From assembly GCA_963840925.1 (NCBI GenBank), contig CAWJAY010000027.1, forward strand, positions 62,001 through 126,000: a DNA stretch of 64,000 nucleotides, read 5' to 3'. A program made the position numbers and the translations under genes. The notes under the pieces are model-generated. The model had not been told where the DNA came from and ran no database searches. It saw only the letters and a program-made list of their open reading frames with translations. Source of the stretch: DATAOG01 sp963840925 (GTDB lineage Bacteria; Pseudomonadota; Alphaproteobacteria; Geminicoccales; Geminicoccaceae). Positions 63,350 through 64,000 of this stretch are shown here, piece after piece. Positions within the stretch are counted from its first letter, which is position 1; each line of letters opens with the position of its first letter.

Positions 63350-64000
63350 TCAGGGCCGGGCCAGCAGGCCGCCGTCGACGACGAGCTCGGTGCCGGTGAT
63401 CCAGGCCGCCCGCTCGGAGAGCAGGAACAGGCAGGCATCCGCCATGTCCCGGACGCTGCCGACCCGGCCGAGCGGCACCGCGGCCGCGGTCCGGTGCTTC
63501 ATCGCCGGGTCCGCCTGCCAGCGCGCCTGCATCGGGCTCTCGGTCGGCCCGGGCAGGATCACGTTCGACCGGATCCTCCGAGACGCAAACTGGATTGCGA
63601 TCGACTTGGAGAGCGCCAGAATCCCGGCTTTGGCGACCTGATACGCATCCTGCGGCCGGTCGTCGCCGCGCAGGCACTGGATCGAGGACACGTGGACGAT
63701 CGCGCCGCCGCCGGATTGCAGCATCAACGGGATCGCGTGGCGCGCGGTCAGCATGCAGCCGGTGAGGTTGACCCTCAGCACCCGGTCCCAGGTCGCAAGC
63801 TCGATCTCGACCAGCGATCGGTCATCGCCAAGCAACAGAACCCCGGCAGCGTTGACCAGACAGTCGAGCCGCCCGGTCGCAGAGTAGGCGCCCGCGATCG
63901 CCTGGCCGACGAAGCCATCGTCGCTGACGTCGCCCTGGTCAAAGCGCGCGGCTTCAAGCTCGGGCGGTCGCGTCTTGAGGTCGATGCCGGTGACCGCGGC
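63350..64000 (-). CDS. SDR-family oxidoreductase, N-terminus beyond window
   Basis: A classical short-chain dehydrogenase of which the last 216 residues lie in the window; the first ~30-40, with the TGxxxGIG motif, are outside. Visible motifs: NAAG in DCLVNAAGVLLLG, N in VLRVNLTG, catalytic Ser in GAIVHVSSIQCL, YxxxK as YQVAKA, PG of NVILPGPTESPM, and the C-terminal ITGTELVVDGGLLARP. It resembles FabG-like oxidoreductases acting on 2,3-dihydroxybenzoate-type or sugar/steroid alcohols. Specificity is unknown. Confidence 0.9.
   Translation of the reverse strand, partial: AAVTGIDLKTRPPELEAARFDQGDVSDDGFVGQAIAGAYSATGRLDCLVNAAGVLLLGDDRSLVEIELATWDRVLRVNLTGCMLTARHAIPLMLQSGGGAIVHVSSIQCLRGDDRPQDAYQVAKAGILALSKSIAIQFASRRIRSNVILPGPTESPMQARWQADPAMKHRTAAAVPLGRVGSVRDMADACLFLLSERAAWITGTELVVDGGLLARP

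Overview
The window is about 70% GC with dense, often overlapping genes (ATGA and GTGA junctions). A MucR/Ros zinc-finger regulator at 45.7 kb, a family largely confined to Alphaproteobacteria, together with CUT1 sugar transporters, a zwf-eda pair and split LigD genes, points to a free-living alphaproteobacterium, probably from soil (Rhodospirillales or Geminicoccales-like). That placement is inference. No rRNA, tRNA, CRISPR array, transposase or integrase was seen.

Layout. 0-4 kb: a PRC-barrel protein, LigD polymerase and phosphoesterase domains as two separate genes, and a flavin disulfide reductase. 4.2-12.9 kb: a membrane complex related to hydrogenase-4 and complex I (HyfB, C, E, F, G, I) whose large subunit lacks the N-terminal nickel-binding cysteines; a VanZ-like gene sits between hyfG and hyfI. 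13-14.6 kb: a DacB-type lipoprotein. 14.6-20.8 kb (minus strand): a CUT1 sugar transporter with a sugar isomerase-like protein and a Gfo/Idh/MocA dehydrogenase. 20.9-22.1 kb: a decayed arylesterase-like gene. 22.1-31.2 kb (minus strand): an envelope-signalling module of a LysM/FecR/Ig-like protein, a giant protein with 15 PKD repeats, and a Cache-HAMP adenylate cyclase. 31.3-41.6 kb: a second CUT1 transporter, with a tiny membrane protein and a 42-bp tandem repeat in one permease, divergent from a HisA-like barrel, an FGGY kinase, a glycerol-1-phosphate dehydrogenase-like enzyme, a HAD phosphatase and a DeoR regulator. 41.6-52.6 kb: acetoacetyl-CoA synthetase, GH51 arabinofuranosidase, MucR, CysS, two small unknown genes, a proline-racemase-family enzyme, a broken oxidoreductase and a cyclopropane fatty acid synthase. 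52.9-60.5 kb: central carbon and glycogen genes (a zwf-eda continuous frame, pgi, glgP, glgC). 60.5-62.1 kb: an accessory islet with a HigB remnant, a low-GC broken gene and BrnT/BrnA. 62.3-64 kb: a cation diffusion facilitator and a partial SDR.

Together the genes describe sugar and polyol uptake feeding oxidation, isomerisation and phosphorylation, Entner-Doudoroff-type hexose metabolism (zwf, eda, pgi) linked to glycogen turnover, and an ion-translocating redox-type membrane complex. The two best candidates for under-described biology are the LysM/FecR - 15xPKD - adenylate cyclase module and the transporter/G1P-dehydrogenase/kinase/HAD/HisA-like cluster with a symmetric operator candidate.

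Caution: about ten loci carry frameshifts or stops, including cysS, which is normally essential. Some lie at homopolymers, for example a C7 tract. Part of this gene decay may therefore be uncorrected indel error in the source assembly, and the same caution applies to the apparent zwf-eda fusion.
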